DNA of 64,000 nt from an uncultured Paracoccaceae bacterium (GCA_947498985.1 CANMMF010000006.1:186001-250000); one strand, 5' to 3'; counted from the stretch's first letter, positions 23,377 to 33,118 are shown. Numbers and translations: made by a program. The notes: generated by a model not told the origin, from the sequence alone.

Positions 23377-24069
23377 ATGTGGAGGCAGCGTGTGCGGCGT
23401 ATTCTGGCACCTCTGGCGATCGGCCTGTCGGGCGCGGCGATCCTTGTGGCGCTCGGGCTCTGGCAGGTGCAGCGGCTGGACTGGAAGCGCGGCGTGCTGG
23501 ACGAGATCGACACGGTTATCGCAGGCCAGGCGCAGACCCTGCCGCGCCTGATCGCGCCCGACGAACAGCGCTATTTGCCGGTGTCGCTGGACGGCGAGAT
23601 CGGGGCGGAGGCGCTTTACGTGCTGGTCTCGGTCAAGCAGCGCGGCGCGGGCTGGCGCGCGATCTCGGCCCTGCAGACGCCGGACGGGCGACGGATCCTT
23701 GTGGACCGGGGGTTTCTGCCCGTGGACCAGAAGGACGCGGCACTGCAGGCCGGGCCTGTCACGCTCGAAGGCAATCTGCACTGGCCCGACGACCGCAACT
23801 CCTCGACGCCGGAAAACGACGAGGCGGGCAATATCTGGTTTGCCCGCGACATCGCCGCCATGGCCGAGGCCCTGCAGACCGAGCCTTTGCTGGTGATTGT
23901 GCGCAACATGTCGCCCCGGGACCGCGGCGTGACGCCCCTGCCCGTCGACACGGGCGGCATTCCCAACGATCACATGCAATATGCCATCACGTGGTTTTCG
24001 CTGGCCGCGATTTGGCTTTTGATGACGGGGCTCTGGATCAGACGCCGCCTGAGCGGCAAGGAAGGCTGA
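23377..24069 (+). CDS. SURF1 family cytochrome oxidase biogenesis protein
   Basis: LVALGLWQVQRLDWKRGVLDEIDTVI...ILVDRGFLPVDQKD...YAITWFSLAAIWLLM. Confidence 0.93.
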   Translation: MWRQRVRRILAPLAIGLSGAAILVALGLWQVQRLDWKRGVLDEIDTVIAGQAQTLPRLIAPDEQRYLPVSLDGEIGAEALYVLVSVKQRGAGWRAISALQTPDGRRILVDRGFLPVDQKDAALQAGPVTLEGNLHWPDDRNSSTPENDEAGNIWFARDIAAMAEALQTEPLLVIVRNMSPRDRGVTPLPVDTGGIPNDHMQYAITWFSLAAIWLLMTGLWIRRRLSGKEG

Positions 24070-24070
24070 C

Positions 24071-25459
24071 ATGCGTTACATCTCCACACGGGGCACCGCC
24101 CCTGTCCTGAGTTTCGAGGAGGCGATGCTGTCGGGTCTGGCGCGCGACGGCGGCTTGTACGTGCCCGAAACCGTGCCGCAGCTCGACGCGGCCTCCATTC
24201 GCGCGATGCGCGGGCTGAGTTATGAAGAGGTGGCCTGCCGCGTGATGCGGCCGTTCGTGGGCGACGGGTTTTCCGACGAGGTCTTTGCCGGGCTCATCGA
24301 CAAGGCCTATGCCGGGTTTGGCCACCGCGCGCGGGCGCCGCTGGTCCAGCTTGGCGCGAACCACTTCCTGCTGGAGCTGTTCCACGGGCCGACCCTGGCC
24401 TTCAAGGATTTCGCCATGCAGCTCATCGGCCAGCTCTTTGAGGAAGCGCTGACGCGGCGGGGCGAGCGGGTGACCATCGTGGGCGCGACCTCCGGCGATA
24501 CCGGGTCGGCGGCCATCGAGGCGTTTCGCGGGCTGGAGGCGGTGGATGTCTTCATCCTCTACCCGCATGGCCGGGTGTCCGAAGTGCAGCGTCGGCAGAT
24601 GACGACACCGGTGGAGGACAACGTGCACGCGCTGGCCGTCGAAGGCGATTTCGACGATTGCCAGGCGCGGCTGAAGGACATGTTCAACGATTTCGAGTTC
24701 CGTGACGGGGTGCGGCTCGCAGGGGTGAACAGCATCAACTGGGCGCGGGTGCTGGCGCAGGTGGTGTATTATTTCTCCTCCGCCGTGAGCCTTGGTGCGC
24801 CGGACCGGCAGGTGAGCTTCACCGTGCCAACCGGCAATTTCGGCGATATCTTTGCCGGCTACATCGCCAAGCGCATGGGGCTGCCCATCGACCGGCTGGT
24901 GGTGGCGACCAACCAGAACGACATTCTCGACCGTTGCCTGCGCTCGGGCGCCTATGAGAAAGGCAATGTGCATGCCTCGATCAGCCCGTCGATGGACATC
25001 CAGGTCAGCTCCAATTTCGAACGTGCGCTTTTTGACGCCTATGGGCGCGACGGCGCGGCGGTCGCGCAGCTGATGGACGAGTTGGGCGAAGGCGGCTTTC
25101 ATGTGAGCCAGGGCGCGCTGCAGGCGCTGCGCGAGCATTTCGACAGCGGCCGCGCCAGCGAGGAAGAGACGCTGGCGATGATCGGCACCGCGCAGATGCA
25201 GATGGGAGAGCTGCTTTGCCCGCATTCCGCGGTCGGGGTGAAGGTCGCCGGTGATCTGCGCGACCCGGCCACGCCGATGATCACGCTGGCCACCGCGCAT
25301 CCGGCGAAGTTTCCCGATGCGGTGGAACGGGCCACCGGCACGCGCCCGCCCCTTCCCAATCGGATGGCAGACCTTTATGAGCGTCCGGAACGCCTGACCC
25401 GGGTTGCAAACGATCTTGACGCGCTCAAGTCGCTGATCCGCGACCGCATCGCCGGGTAA
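24071..25459 (+). CDS. thrC: Threonine synthase
   Basis: MRYISTRGTAPVLSFEEAMLSGLARDGGLYVPE...FHGPTLAFKDFAMQLIG. Confidence 0.97.
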   Translation: MRYISTRGTAPVLSFEEAMLSGLARDGGLYVPETVPQLDAASIRAMRGLSYEEVACRVMRPFVGDGFSDEVFAGLIDKAYAGFGHRARAPLVQLGANHFLLELFHGPTLAFKDFAMQLIGQLFEEALTRRGERVTIVGATSGDTGSAAIEAFRGLEAVDVFILYPHGRVSEVQRRQMTTPVEDNVHALAVEGDFDDCQARLKDMFNDFEFRDGVRLAGVNSINWARVLAQVVYYFSSAVSLGAPDRQVSFTVPTGNFGDIFAGYIAKRMGLPIDRLVVATNQNDILDRCLRSGAYEKGNVHASISPSMDIQVSSNFERALFDAYGRDGAAVAQLMDELGEGGFHVSQGALQALREHFDSGRASEEETLAMIGTAQMQMGELLCPHSAVGVKVAGDLRDPATPMITLATAHPAKFPDAVERATGTRPPLPNRMADLYERPERLTRVANDLDALKSLIRDRIAG

Positions 25460-25491
25460 CCGGGCAGAGGACGACAAACACGGGAGCATTC

Positions 25492-26763
25492 GTGAGCCAG
25501 ATCAATGCGCAGATGACCACTTTGCCCAACGGGCTCAGGGTTGTGTCGGAACACATGCCGGGGCTGCAATCGGCCTCTATCGGGATCTGGGTGGCTGCAG
25601 GCGGCCGCCATGAACGCTCCGAGCAGAACGGCGTGGCGCATTTTCTCGAGCACATGGCCTTCAAGGGCACCAGGCGCCGCTCTGCGCTGCAGATCGCCGA
25701 GGCCATCGAGGACGTGGGCGGCTATATCAACGCCTATACCTCGCGCGAGGTGACGGCCTATTACGCGCGGGTGCTGAAAGCCGACACCGCGCTGGCGCTC
25801 GACGTGATCGCCGACATCCTGCTCAACCCGGTCTTCGATCCGCGCGAGATCGAGGTCGAACGCCACGTGATCCTGCAGGAGATCGGCCAGGCGCTCGATA
25901 CGCCCGACGATGTGATCTTCGACTGGCTGCAGGAGCGCGCCTATCCCGACCAGGCGCTCGGGCGCACGATCCTTGGCGAAGCCGCCCGCGTGCAGAGCTT
26001 TGCGCGCGACGATCTGGCGACCTTTGTCGACGAGCATTACGGGCCGGGGCAGTTGATTATCTCGGCCGCCGGGGCGGTCTCGCATGACGCGCTGCTGCGC
26101 CAGGTCGAGGCGCTTTTTGGCACAATGGCCGCGCGATCGGGGCGCGAGGCGGACCCTGCGCGCTTTTCGGGGGGCGAGATCCGGCGGGAAAAGACGCTCG
26201 AGCAGGCGCATCTTGCCCTTGCCTTCGAAGCGCCGGGCTACCGCGATCCGGGCTTTTTCACCGCACAGGTCTATTCGATGGCGCTTGGCGGCGGCATGTC
26301 CTCGCGGCTCTTTCAGGAGATCCGCGAGAAACGCGGGCTCTGCTACACGATCTTTGCGCAAAGCGGCGCCTATGCCGATACCGGCATGACCACGATCTAT
26401 GCGGGCACCTCCGGCGAAGAGCTGGGCGCGCTGGCGGAGCTGACCATCGACGAGATGAAGCGCGCCGCGGACGATCTGAGCGCCGCCGAGCTGGAACGCG
26501 CCCGCGCGCAGATGAAAGCGGGGCTGCTGATGGGGCTCGAAAGCCCGTCGAGCCGCGCCGAGCGCATGGCGCGCATGGTGCAGATCTGGGGCCACGTGCC
26601 GCCCATCGAGGACACGGTGGCGCGGATCGACGCGGTGACGCTTGACGGGTTGCGCGATTTCGCCGCCCGGCAGGTGGTCGAGGCACCGGCGGCTCTGGCG
26701 CTATATGGGCCGGTCGGCGCGGCGCCGGATCTGGGCACGTTGCAGGCGCGGCGGGCCGCCTGA
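25492..26763 (+). CDS. M16 family (processing-peptidase-like) zinc protease
   Basis: GTG start; GVAHFLEHMAFKGT contains HxxEH; MPP-like. Confidence 0.94.
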   Translation: MSQINAQMTTLPNGLRVVSEHMPGLQSASIGIWVAAGGRHERSEQNGVAHFLEHMAFKGTRRRSALQIAEAIEDVGGYINAYTSREVTAYYARVLKADTALALDVIADILLNPVFDPREIEVERHVILQEIGQALDTPDDVIFDWLQERAYPDQALGRTILGEAARVQSFARDDLATFVDEHYGPGQLIISAAGAVSHDALLRQVEALFGTMAARSGREADPARFSGGEIRREKTLEQAHLALAFEAPGYRDPGFFTAQVYSMALGGGMSSRLFQEIREKRGLCYTIFAQSGAYADTGMTTIYAGTSGEELGALAELTIDEMKRAADDLSAAELERARAQMKAGLLMGLESPSSRAERMARMVQIWGHVPPIEDTVARIDAVTLDGLRDFAARQVVEAPAALALYGPVGAAPDLGTLQARRAA

Positions 26764-27347
26764 TGATGATGCTGCGGCGCAAGCTCAGGCTCGAGACAGA
26801 GCGCCTGACGCTGCGCCCACCGGTGCATGCCGACTTTACCCCCTGGTCGGGGCTGCGGCGCGACAGCCGCGAGTTTCTGGCCCCCTGGGAGCCGACCTGG
26901 GCCGAAGATCACCTCAGCCGCCGCGCCTTCACCAATCGGGTCTACTGGGCGTCGCGCTCGATTGCCGCAGGCACCGCGGTGCCGCTCTTTCTGACCCGGC
27001 GCTCGGATGACGCGCTGGTGGGGGCGATCACGCTCGACAATATCCGCCGCGGGCCCGCGCAGGCCGGCACGCTGGGCTACTGGATCGGCGCGCCTTTTGC
27101 GCGCGAAGGCTACATGTCGGAATCGATCGAGGCGATTGTGCACCACGCGTTCGAGAAGATGGGCCTGAGCCGGATCGAAGCCGCCTGCCTGCCGGAGAAC
27201 GTGGCCTCGCGCGGGTTGCTGGAGCGGTCGGGGTTCAAATACGAGGGGGTGGCGCAGAGTTATCTGCAGATCAACGGGCGCTGGCGCACACATGTGCTTT
27301 ATGCTGCGTTGCGCATGGACCGGCGCGGGCGCACACAGGCGGGCTGA
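26763..27347 (+). CDS. GNAT family N-acetyltransferase (RimJ/RimL-like)
   Basis: LETERLTLRPPVHADFTPW...GTLGYWIGAPFAREGYMSESIEAIVHHAFEKMGLSRIEA; TGATG overlap with M16 gene. Confidence 0.88.
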   Translation: MMMLRRKLRLETERLTLRPPVHADFTPWSGLRRDSREFLAPWEPTWAEDHLSRRAFTNRVYWASRSIAAGTAVPLFLTRRSDDALVGAITLDNIRRGPAQAGTLGYWIGAPFAREGYMSESIEAIVHHAFEKMGLSRIEAACLPENVASRGLLERSGFKYEGVAQSYLQINGRWRTHVLYAALRMDRRGRTQAG

Positions 27348-27436
27348 GCGCCGCGCTCATCCGTGCTGATGGACGGCCTCGCCCTGCGCCCGTCGCGCGC
27401 TACCCTTTGGGTGAGCCCTGTTCATGGAGAACCCGC

Positions 27437-28270
27437 ATGCTCCGTTTCGTGACTGCCCTGCTCTTGTCTCTCGCCGCCGCGGCCCCCCTGGCCGCGCAAC
27501 AGGATCGCCGCCCCAGCCATTGCATCGCCGTCGCGGATGCCGCCCCCGGCCTCGAATACCTGCACAAGGCCGCCTGGACCGACCCGGTGCCGGAGTTTTC
27601 CGTGCGGCTGCATTACATCGCGCATGCCTCGTTTCTGATCCAGACCCGCGGCGGGCTCAATGCGGTCACCGATTTCACCGGCTTCATCGGCTCGACGACG
27701 ATGATCCCCGACGTGGTCACGATGAACCACGCCCATGACACCCATTGGACCGCCAATCCCGATCCGGCGATCAAACATCCGCTCAAGGGCTGGGGAGAGA
27801 CCCATGGCGCCGGGGTCGAACATTATCTCGATCTGGGCGAGATGCTGGTGCGCAACGTCTCCACCGATATCCGCAGCCAGTGGGGCGGCACCGAAGAGAA
27901 AGGCAACTCGATCTTCGTCTTCGAGGTCGAGGGTCTCTGCATCGGCCATCTGGGCCACCTGCATCACGAGCCCACCGACGCGCAATACGCAGCGCTCGGG
28001 CGGCTCGACGTGGTGATGGTGCCGGTGGATGGCGGCTACACGCTGCCGCTGCCGACGATCATCCGCGTGGTGGAGCGGCTGAAATCCTCGGTGGTGATAC
28101 CGATGCACTGGTTTTCGGAAATGGCGCTCGGCGCGTTCCTGGATGGCGTCTCCGAGAGCTTTGCCATCGAGGTCACCGGTGGCGCGTCGCTGGAGGTCTC
28201 GCTGCGCGATCTGCCGCCGCGTCCCACGGTCATGGTCCTGCGCCCGAGCTGGCTGCGCGATCCGGAGTGA
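27437..28270 (+). CDS. Secreted MBL-fold metallo-hydrolase
   Basis: Signal peptide MLRFVTALLLSLAAAAPLAAQ; HASFLIQT...HAHDTHW...GHLGHLHHEPT...MPVDG. Confidence 0.75.
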   Translation: MLRFVTALLLSLAAAAPLAAQQDRRPSHCIAVADAAPGLEYLHKAAWTDPVPEFSVRLHYIAHASFLIQTRGGLNAVTDFTGFIGSTTMIPDVVTMNHAHDTHWTANPDPAIKHPLKGWGETHGAGVEHYLDLGEMLVRNVSTDIRSQWGGTEEKGNSIFVFEVEGLCIGHLGHLHHEPTDAQYAALGRLDVVMVPVDGGYTLPLPTIIRVVERLKSSVVIPMHWFSEMALGAFLDGVSESFAIEVTGGASLEVSLRDLPPRPTVMVLRPSWLRDPE

Positions 28271-28300
28271 CCGCGCCCGCGCCAAAGGAGCGCGCCCATG

Positions 28301-28378
28301 TTTCTTTGGGCCTCAAATACTCCTCGGGGGTCTGGGGGCAGACAGCCCCCACGGGGGTTTCAGGGGCTTGCCCCTGAT
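28301..28378 (-). repeat. Dispersed GC-rich intergenic repeat, copy 4 (inverted)
   Basis: TTTCTTTGGGCCTCAAATACTCCTCGGGGGTCTGGGGGCAGACAGCCCCC...CAGGGGCTTGCCCCTG; aligns with copy 2. Confidence 0.7.
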
Positions 28379-28513
28379 CAAAAATGCATCACACCGTCCC
28401 GGCCAGCAAAACCGCCCGCACGCCACCCCGCGCCCCGTCATCCATTGACCCCACTTCCCGTCAAGACCCGTCCGCGATAGGGCTGGGACCGACCGACCGC
28501 CACCGGAGCCGCC

Positions 28514-29941
28514 ATGCCCCTCGCCCCCGCCGATGACGCTTTTGCCGCCGAACTGGCGCACCACCTGCCCGCAGACACGTTGCGCCGGGCCGAGCCGCGC
28601 TATCTCGAAGAGCCGCGAGGGCGCTGGCTGGGCTCCGCCAAATGGCTCGCCCTTCCCCGCACCGCAGAGGAAGCCGCCTCGATCGTCGCCGCGGCCTCGC
28701 AGGCAGGCGTGGGGCTTCTGCCCTATGGCGGCGGCACAGGGTTGGTCGGCGGCCAGATCGCCAGCGACGGCCCTGCCCCCTTGCTCGTTTCGCTGGAGCG
28801 CATGAACGCGATCCGTGCGGTCTATCCGGAGGAAAACGTGCTGGTCGCGGAGGCGGGGACCATCCTGCAGGACGTGCAGAGCGCGGCGGAGCAGGCCGGG
28901 CGGCTCTTTCCGCTGTCGCTTGCCTCCGAAGGATCCGCCCGGATCGGCGGGCTCCTGTCGACCAATGCCGGCGGCGTCAACGTTTTGCGCTACGGCAATG
29001 CGCGGGATCTGGTGCTGGGGCTGGAGGCGGTGCTGCCCGACGGCACGATCTGGCACGGGCTGCGGCGCCTGCGCAAGGACAACACCGGGTACGACCTGCG
29101 GCATCTGCTTTGCGGGGCGGAAGGCACGCTGGGGCTGATCACAGCCGCGGCGCTCAAGCTCTCGGCGCGTCCGGCGGCGCAGGGCACCGCGCTCCTGACC
29201 GTGCCCGATCCCAAAGCCGCGCTGTCCCTGCTGGCGCGCGCGCGCGATCAGCTGGGCGACGGCATCAGCGCGTTCGAGGTGATGCATCGCATGGGGTTCG
29301 ACTTTCTGACCGAGACTCTGCCCGACATCCGCCAGCCATGGCAGAGCCCGCCTGACTGGTCTGTGCTGATCGAACTGGGCTTGCCGCGCGGTCTCGACCC
29401 CGCCGCGGCGCTCGAGACGCTTTTTTCCGAGGCCTTCGAGGCCGGGCTTGTCAGCGACGGGCTGATTGCCCAGAGCCGCGCGCAGGCGCAGGATTTCTGG
29501 GCGCTGCGCGAACAGATCCCGGAAGCCAACCGGCGCATCGGCGCGATCTCGAGCCACGATATTTCGCTGCCCCTGAGCGAGATCCCGGCCTTCATCACCC
29601 AAGCCGCCCCGGCGCTGGCGGCTTTGGGGACGTTCCGGATCAACTGCTTCGGGCATCTCGGCGACGGCAACCTGCATTATAATGTGTTCCCGCCCGCGGG
29701 GGCAAACCGGTCCGCCTATGTGCATCTGCGCGATGACATCAAATCATGTGTGCATGACCTCACCCATGCGTGCGGCGGGTCGGTCAGCGCCGAGCACGGA
29801 ATCGGGCGGCTGAAAGTCAGGGATCTGCAGACCTACGGCGACCCTGCCAAGCTTGCGGCGATGCGCGCCATCAAATCCGCGCTGGATCCCAAAGGCATCA
29901 TGAACCCCGGCGCGGTGCTGCCGCTGCCGCATGACGCCTAG
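28514..29941 (+). CDS. FAD-linked oxidase (GlcD / D-2-hydroxyglutarate dehydrogenase-like)
   Basis: GLLPYGGGTGLVGGQ...NAGGVNVLRYGNARDLVLGLEAVLPDG...FGHLGDGNLHYNV...GGSVSAEHGIGRLK. Confidence 0.93.
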   Translation: MPLAPADDAFAAELAHHLPADTLRRAEPRYLEEPRGRWLGSAKWLALPRTAEEAASIVAAASQAGVGLLPYGGGTGLVGGQIASDGPAPLLVSLERMNAIRAVYPEENVLVAEAGTILQDVQSAAEQAGRLFPLSLASEGSARIGGLLSTNAGGVNVLRYGNARDLVLGLEAVLPDGTIWHGLRRLRKDNTGYDLRHLLCGAEGTLGLITAAALKLSARPAAQGTALLTVPDPKAALSLLARARDQLGDGISAFEVMHRMGFDFLTETLPDIRQPWQSPPDWSVLIELGLPRGLDPAAALETLFSEAFEAGLVSDGLIAQSRAQAQDFWALREQIPEANRRIGAISSHDISLPLSEIPAFITQAAPALAALGTFRINCFGHLGDGNLHYNVFPPAGANRSAYVHLRDDIKSCVHDLTHACGGSVSAEHGIGRLKVRDLQTYGDPAKLAAMRAIKSALDPKGIMNPGAVLPLPHDA

Positions 29942-30045
29942 CCGGGATCCGGACAGGCGGCAGAGACACGCGGTCGTCGCAGAAAGATCCCCGCCCGGCC
30001 GTCAGGTCCGATTTACATCCCCTCGCTGGTCAGAGGCCTTACGGC

Positions 30046-30912
30046 TCAGCGCGACGACACCTGGAACACGCAGCCATCAGACACCAGCTCCGGCGGGGTC
30101 AGGCAGAGCCCGCGCGCGGTCTTGAACGCGGCCAGCACCTTGGGCACGTAATCGCGGGTCTCGGCATAGGGCGGCACCCCGCCATTCTTGTCGATGGAGT
30201 TCTCGCCCGCGTTGTATCCGGCCAGCACGAGGATCGGATCACCGTCGAACTTCTCCATCAGGAAATCGAGGAAGGTGACCCCGCCCTTGATGTTCTGCGC
30301 GGTGTCGTAGCTGTCGTCGACGCCGAACCGCTTGGCCGTGGCGGGCATCAGCTGCATCAGACCTTCCGCGCCCGCGTGGCTCTTGGCGTCGGCGCGACCA
30401 CCGGATTCGACCGCAATCACCGCAAGCGCAAGCGCCGGTGACACCCGCGTGCCGACGGTCGACAGCAGAATGTCACTGCCATGGCGCGCGGCGATGTCCT
30501 GCAATTGCTGCAGGCGGGGGGAGGCCACCGACTGGCCCTGCGGGCCTTTGGAAAGGCTCACCAGTGCGGGCCCGAGCCGTCCCGGCCCGCTTGCCCCGAC
30601 TTCGGGAGAGACGGCCGACCAGAACCAGGCATAGCTGCCAACCGCCCCGCCGGGGCGTTTCGGCGTCGCCGCGGCGGCGACCGTCTGTACGGCATCGGGC
30701 GGATCGGCCTCTACGGGACGCGGCGGGATTGCGGGTTCGGCGCGCGGTGCGATCTGCACCGTGATGCGTTTGCGTGCGCCGGGTTTGGGTGGCTTCACGC
30801 GTTTTGCAGAGAAATCGCTGAACCCCTGCTGGGCCGTGACCGGCGGAGGGGCGCACAGGGCTGCGATGCACGCAACCGCGAGTATTTTCCAGATTCCCAT
30901 GGGGCTGCTCAT
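30046..30912 (-). CDS. Lytic transglycosylase
   Basis: ALALAVIAVESGGRADAKSHAGAEGLMQLMPATAKRFGV...VLAGYNAGENSI; start set at MSSPMGIWKILAVACIAALCAPP (signal peptide). Confidence 0.9.
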   Translation of the reverse strand: MSSPMGIWKILAVACIAALCAPPPVTAQQGFSDFSAKRVKPPKPGARKRITVQIAPRAEPAIPPRPVEADPPDAVQTVAAAATPKRPGGAVGSYAWFWSAVSPEVGASGPGRLGPALVSLSKGPQGQSVASPRLQQLQDIAARHGSDILLSTVGTRVSPALALAVIAVESGGRADAKSHAGAEGLMQLMPATAKRFGVDDSYDTAQNIKGGVTFLDFLMEKFDGDPILVLAGYNAGENSIDKNGGVPPYAETRDYVPKVLAAFKTARGLCLTPPELVSDGCVFQVSSR

Positions 30913-31255
30913 TACCTGCCAAAGGTTGTTTTTTCTTATCCTCGCATAATCACCCTGTCTTGCACAGCAATGTTGACGAAACCTGAACGTAAACGTGCCA
31001 TTTGCGCCGATAATCCCCCGCGCCAAAGCCCGGAATCACGTTCAAATCACTGATTTCATTGCCGTTGCCAAGAAAATCCACGCATCGCGATATTGCCCCC
31101 CAGATACTCCAAAATCAAACCAATCGTGTCACACTCTCGCCCCAAACCGAGTGCTTTATCTCCCCATACCGCAGCGGGGCTGGGCAACTGAGAGAGACCC
31201 AGACAAGCCCCGGCGCGGTGAACGTGAGCTAAAATTGAACCTACGGAGAGATACC

Positions 31256-31435
31256 ATGATGAACTTCCTCAAAACCTTCCGCAATGACGAAGACGGCGCA
31301 GTTACGGTTGACTGGGTCGTGCTGACCGCAGCTGTTGTTGGCCTGGCGATCGCAGCCTACTCGACCATCGAGACCAACGCGACCACGCTGATCACCGCCG
31401 CTGGTGGTGCCGTTGCGGCCGAAAACGACTTCTAA
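31256..31435 (+). CDS. Flp-type pilin-like small protein 1
   Basis: MMNFLKTFRNDEDGAVTVDWVVLTAAVVGLAIAAYSTIETNATTLITAAGGAVAAENDF (59 aa); G-AVTVDWVV type IV prepilin-like N-terminus; RBS GGAGAG. Confidence 0.75.
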   Translation: MMNFLKTFRNDEDGAVTVDWVVLTAAVVGLAIAAYSTIETNATTLITAAGGAVAAENDF

Positions 31436-31463
31436 GTTCGCGCGGTCCTATGACCGCTTGAAC

Positions 31464-31486
31464 GCCGGCGCGTCTGACGCGCCGGC
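31464..31486 (+). terminator. Perfect 9-bp hairpin after pilin-like gene 1
   Basis: GCCGGCGCG-TCTGA-CGCGCCGGC; short T-poor tail, so possibly attenuator or mRNA stabiliser. Confidence 0.55.
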
Positions 31487-31531
31487 TCCCTTTATCCCGG
31501 TATCCGCGGGTCCTGCATCGGAGACGACACT

Positions 31532-31711
31532 ATGCTGAACTACCTCAAGACTTTCCACCGTGACGAAGACGGCGCCGTGACCGTTGACTGGGTGGTGCTG
31601 ACCGCCGCCGTTGTCGGCCTGGCCATCGCTGCCTATTCCACGATCGAGACCAACTCCACCACGCTGATCACCGCTGCCGGTGGTGCCGTGGCTGCAGAAA
31701 ACGACTTCTAA
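31532..31711 (+). CDS. Flp-type pilin-like small protein 2 (not in ORF track)
   Basis: MLNYLKTFHRDEDGAVTVDWVVLTAAVVGLAIAAYSTIETNSTTLITAAGGAVAAENDF (59 aa), read directly from sequence. Confidence 0.75.
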   Translation: MLNYLKTFHRDEDGAVTVDWVVLTAAVVGLAIAAYSTIETNSTTLITAAGGAVAAENDF

Positions 31712-31735
31712 GTCTTTCTCGCACCTGAAATTTCG

Positions 31736-31761
31736 TTCGAGCCGGCGCCAACCGGCTCGAA
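31736..31761 (+). terminator. Perfect 10-bp hairpin after pilin-like gene 2
   Basis: TTCGAGCCGG-CGCCAA-CCGGCTCGAA. Confidence 0.55.
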
Positions 31762-31793
31762 GCATCCTCCCAAGCAATAGAAAGGGAAAAACG

Positions 31794-31973
31794 ATGCTCC
31801 ATTTTTTAAATCGCTTCCGTGAGGATCAGTCTGGCGCCGTTTCGGTCGACTGGGTGGTCATCACGGCAGCCGTTGTCGGCATGTCCGCCGTGGCATTTTT
31901 CACGGTCGAGGACAGCTCCTTTGCGCTCATGGATGCAGCAGGCGGTGCTGTGGCTGCAGAAAACGACTTCTGA
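31794..31973 (+). CDS. Flp-type pilin-like small protein 3 (divergent)
   Basis: MLHFLNRFREDQSGAVSVDWVVITAAVVGMSAVAFFTVEDSSFALMDAAGGAVAAENDF (59 aa). Confidence 0.72.
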   Translation: MLHFLNRFREDQSGAVSVDWVVITAAVVGMSAVAFFTVEDSSFALMDAAGGAVAAENDF

Positions 31974-32003
31974 CGCCCGTTCGACAATCGACACGCGGGA
32001 AAG

Positions 32004-32034
32004 GCGCCACCCAGAAGGGTGGGCCTTTTTTTTG
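32004..32034 (+). terminator. Rho-independent terminator after pilin-like gene 3
   Basis: GGCGCCACCC-AGAA-GGGTGGGCC followed by a T run. Confidence 0.8.
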
Positions 32035-32180
32035 TTGCGACGGCCCGATGGCGACAGAGGGCACCGGTGTCAGAAAAGCACCGCTTGCCCGGCACGATTT
32101 GGACATAATGCCCGGTTAGCGTGCACGATGAACGCGGCCGTTCAGAGGTTGCGAGAGGCATGATTATAAAGAGGTGACCT

Positions 32181-33035
32181 ATGCGACTCGTCTTCGGGTT
32201 AGTATTGATAGCAGGTCTGGGGCTGGCAGGATTTGCCGTCTACATGGCGCAGAATTACATTGGCGCATATGAAAGCGCGCTGGCCGAGGAACGCGAGAAA
32301 GCGACCAAGGCCGTGGCCACGCAGCAGATCTTTGTGACCACCCGCGCCATCGCGTATGGCGAGATCATCACCGATGAGGATTTCACCCTCGCCCCCTGGC
32401 CGAAGGAAATCCTGCCCGAAGGCTTCTTTGACGAGGCCAACCCGCTCTCCGCCACCGGCGACGAGCCGCGCGTTGCGGTGCGGGCGATGGAAAAACACGA
32501 GGCGTTTCTCGACGTGAAAGTGTCCGAGCCCGGCGGCGATGCCGGACTGACCTCGCGTCTGGAACGTGGCGAGCGCGCCTTTGCCATCAAGGTCGACGTG
32601 GCCTCCGGCGTGTCGGGCTTCCTGCGCCCGAGCGACCGCGTGGATGTCTACTGGACCGGCCGGATCCCCGGCAACGACCCCAACTTGCCCGAGGGCGAGG
32701 TGACCAAGCTTATCCAGACCGGTGTGCGCCTGATCGCCATCGACCAGATGTCGCATTCCGAAACCACCGACGCCACGATTGCCCGCACCGTGACGGTTGC
32801 CGCATCGCCGCAGGATGTGGCCGGGCTGGCCCAGGCGCAATCGACCGGACGGCTGTCGCTGTCGCTGATGTCGCATAACGACGATACCGTCGCCGAAGCC
32901 ATCGAGGTGGACCAGAGATCGCTGCTCGGGATCGAGCGGTCGGAGCAGAAAGCAGAGAAATCTCTGGAGGTTTGCACCATCCGCACCCGCAAGGGCGCAG
33001 ACGTGGTCGAGATCCCGATCCCCTGCACAAACTGA
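32181..33035 (+). CDS. cpaB: Flp pilus assembly protein CpaB/RcpC
   Basis: MRLVFGLVLIAGLGLAGFAVYMAQNYI...VFVTTRAIAYGEIIT-type SAF region; RVDVYWTG. Confidence 0.88.
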   Translation: MRLVFGLVLIAGLGLAGFAVYMAQNYIGAYESALAEEREKATKAVATQQIFVTTRAIAYGEIITDEDFTLAPWPKEILPEGFFDEANPLSATGDEPRVAVRAMEKHEAFLDVKVSEPGGDAGLTSRLERGERAFAIKVDVASGVSGFLRPSDRVDVYWTGRIPGNDPNLPEGEVTKLIQTGVRLIAIDQMSHSETTDATIARTVTVAASPQDVAGLAQAQSTGRLSLSLMSHNDDTVAEAIEVDQRSLLGIERSEQKAEKSLEVCTIRTRKGADVVEIPIPCTN

Positions 33036-33060
33036 GTTGCTTATCAGAGCGTTGAGCCGG

Positions 33061-33087
33061 CGGGGCGTCCTTTGGGTCGCCCCGTTT
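33061..33087 (+). terminator. Terminator-like hairpin between cpaB and cpaC
   Basis: CGGGGCGtcc-TTTG-ggtCGCCCCG followed by TTTGCGTT. Confidence 0.6.
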
Positions 33088-33118
33088 GCGTTGGCTTACA
33101 ACCACAGCCTGTTGCGGG

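Noticed and set aside
23109-24110. ORFs with PARRFKRGPAPARRFKRG repeats (23109, 23087 and reverse 23100/23126)
   Set aside because: They are translations of the 30-bp intergenic tandem repeat in several frames; no coding support.
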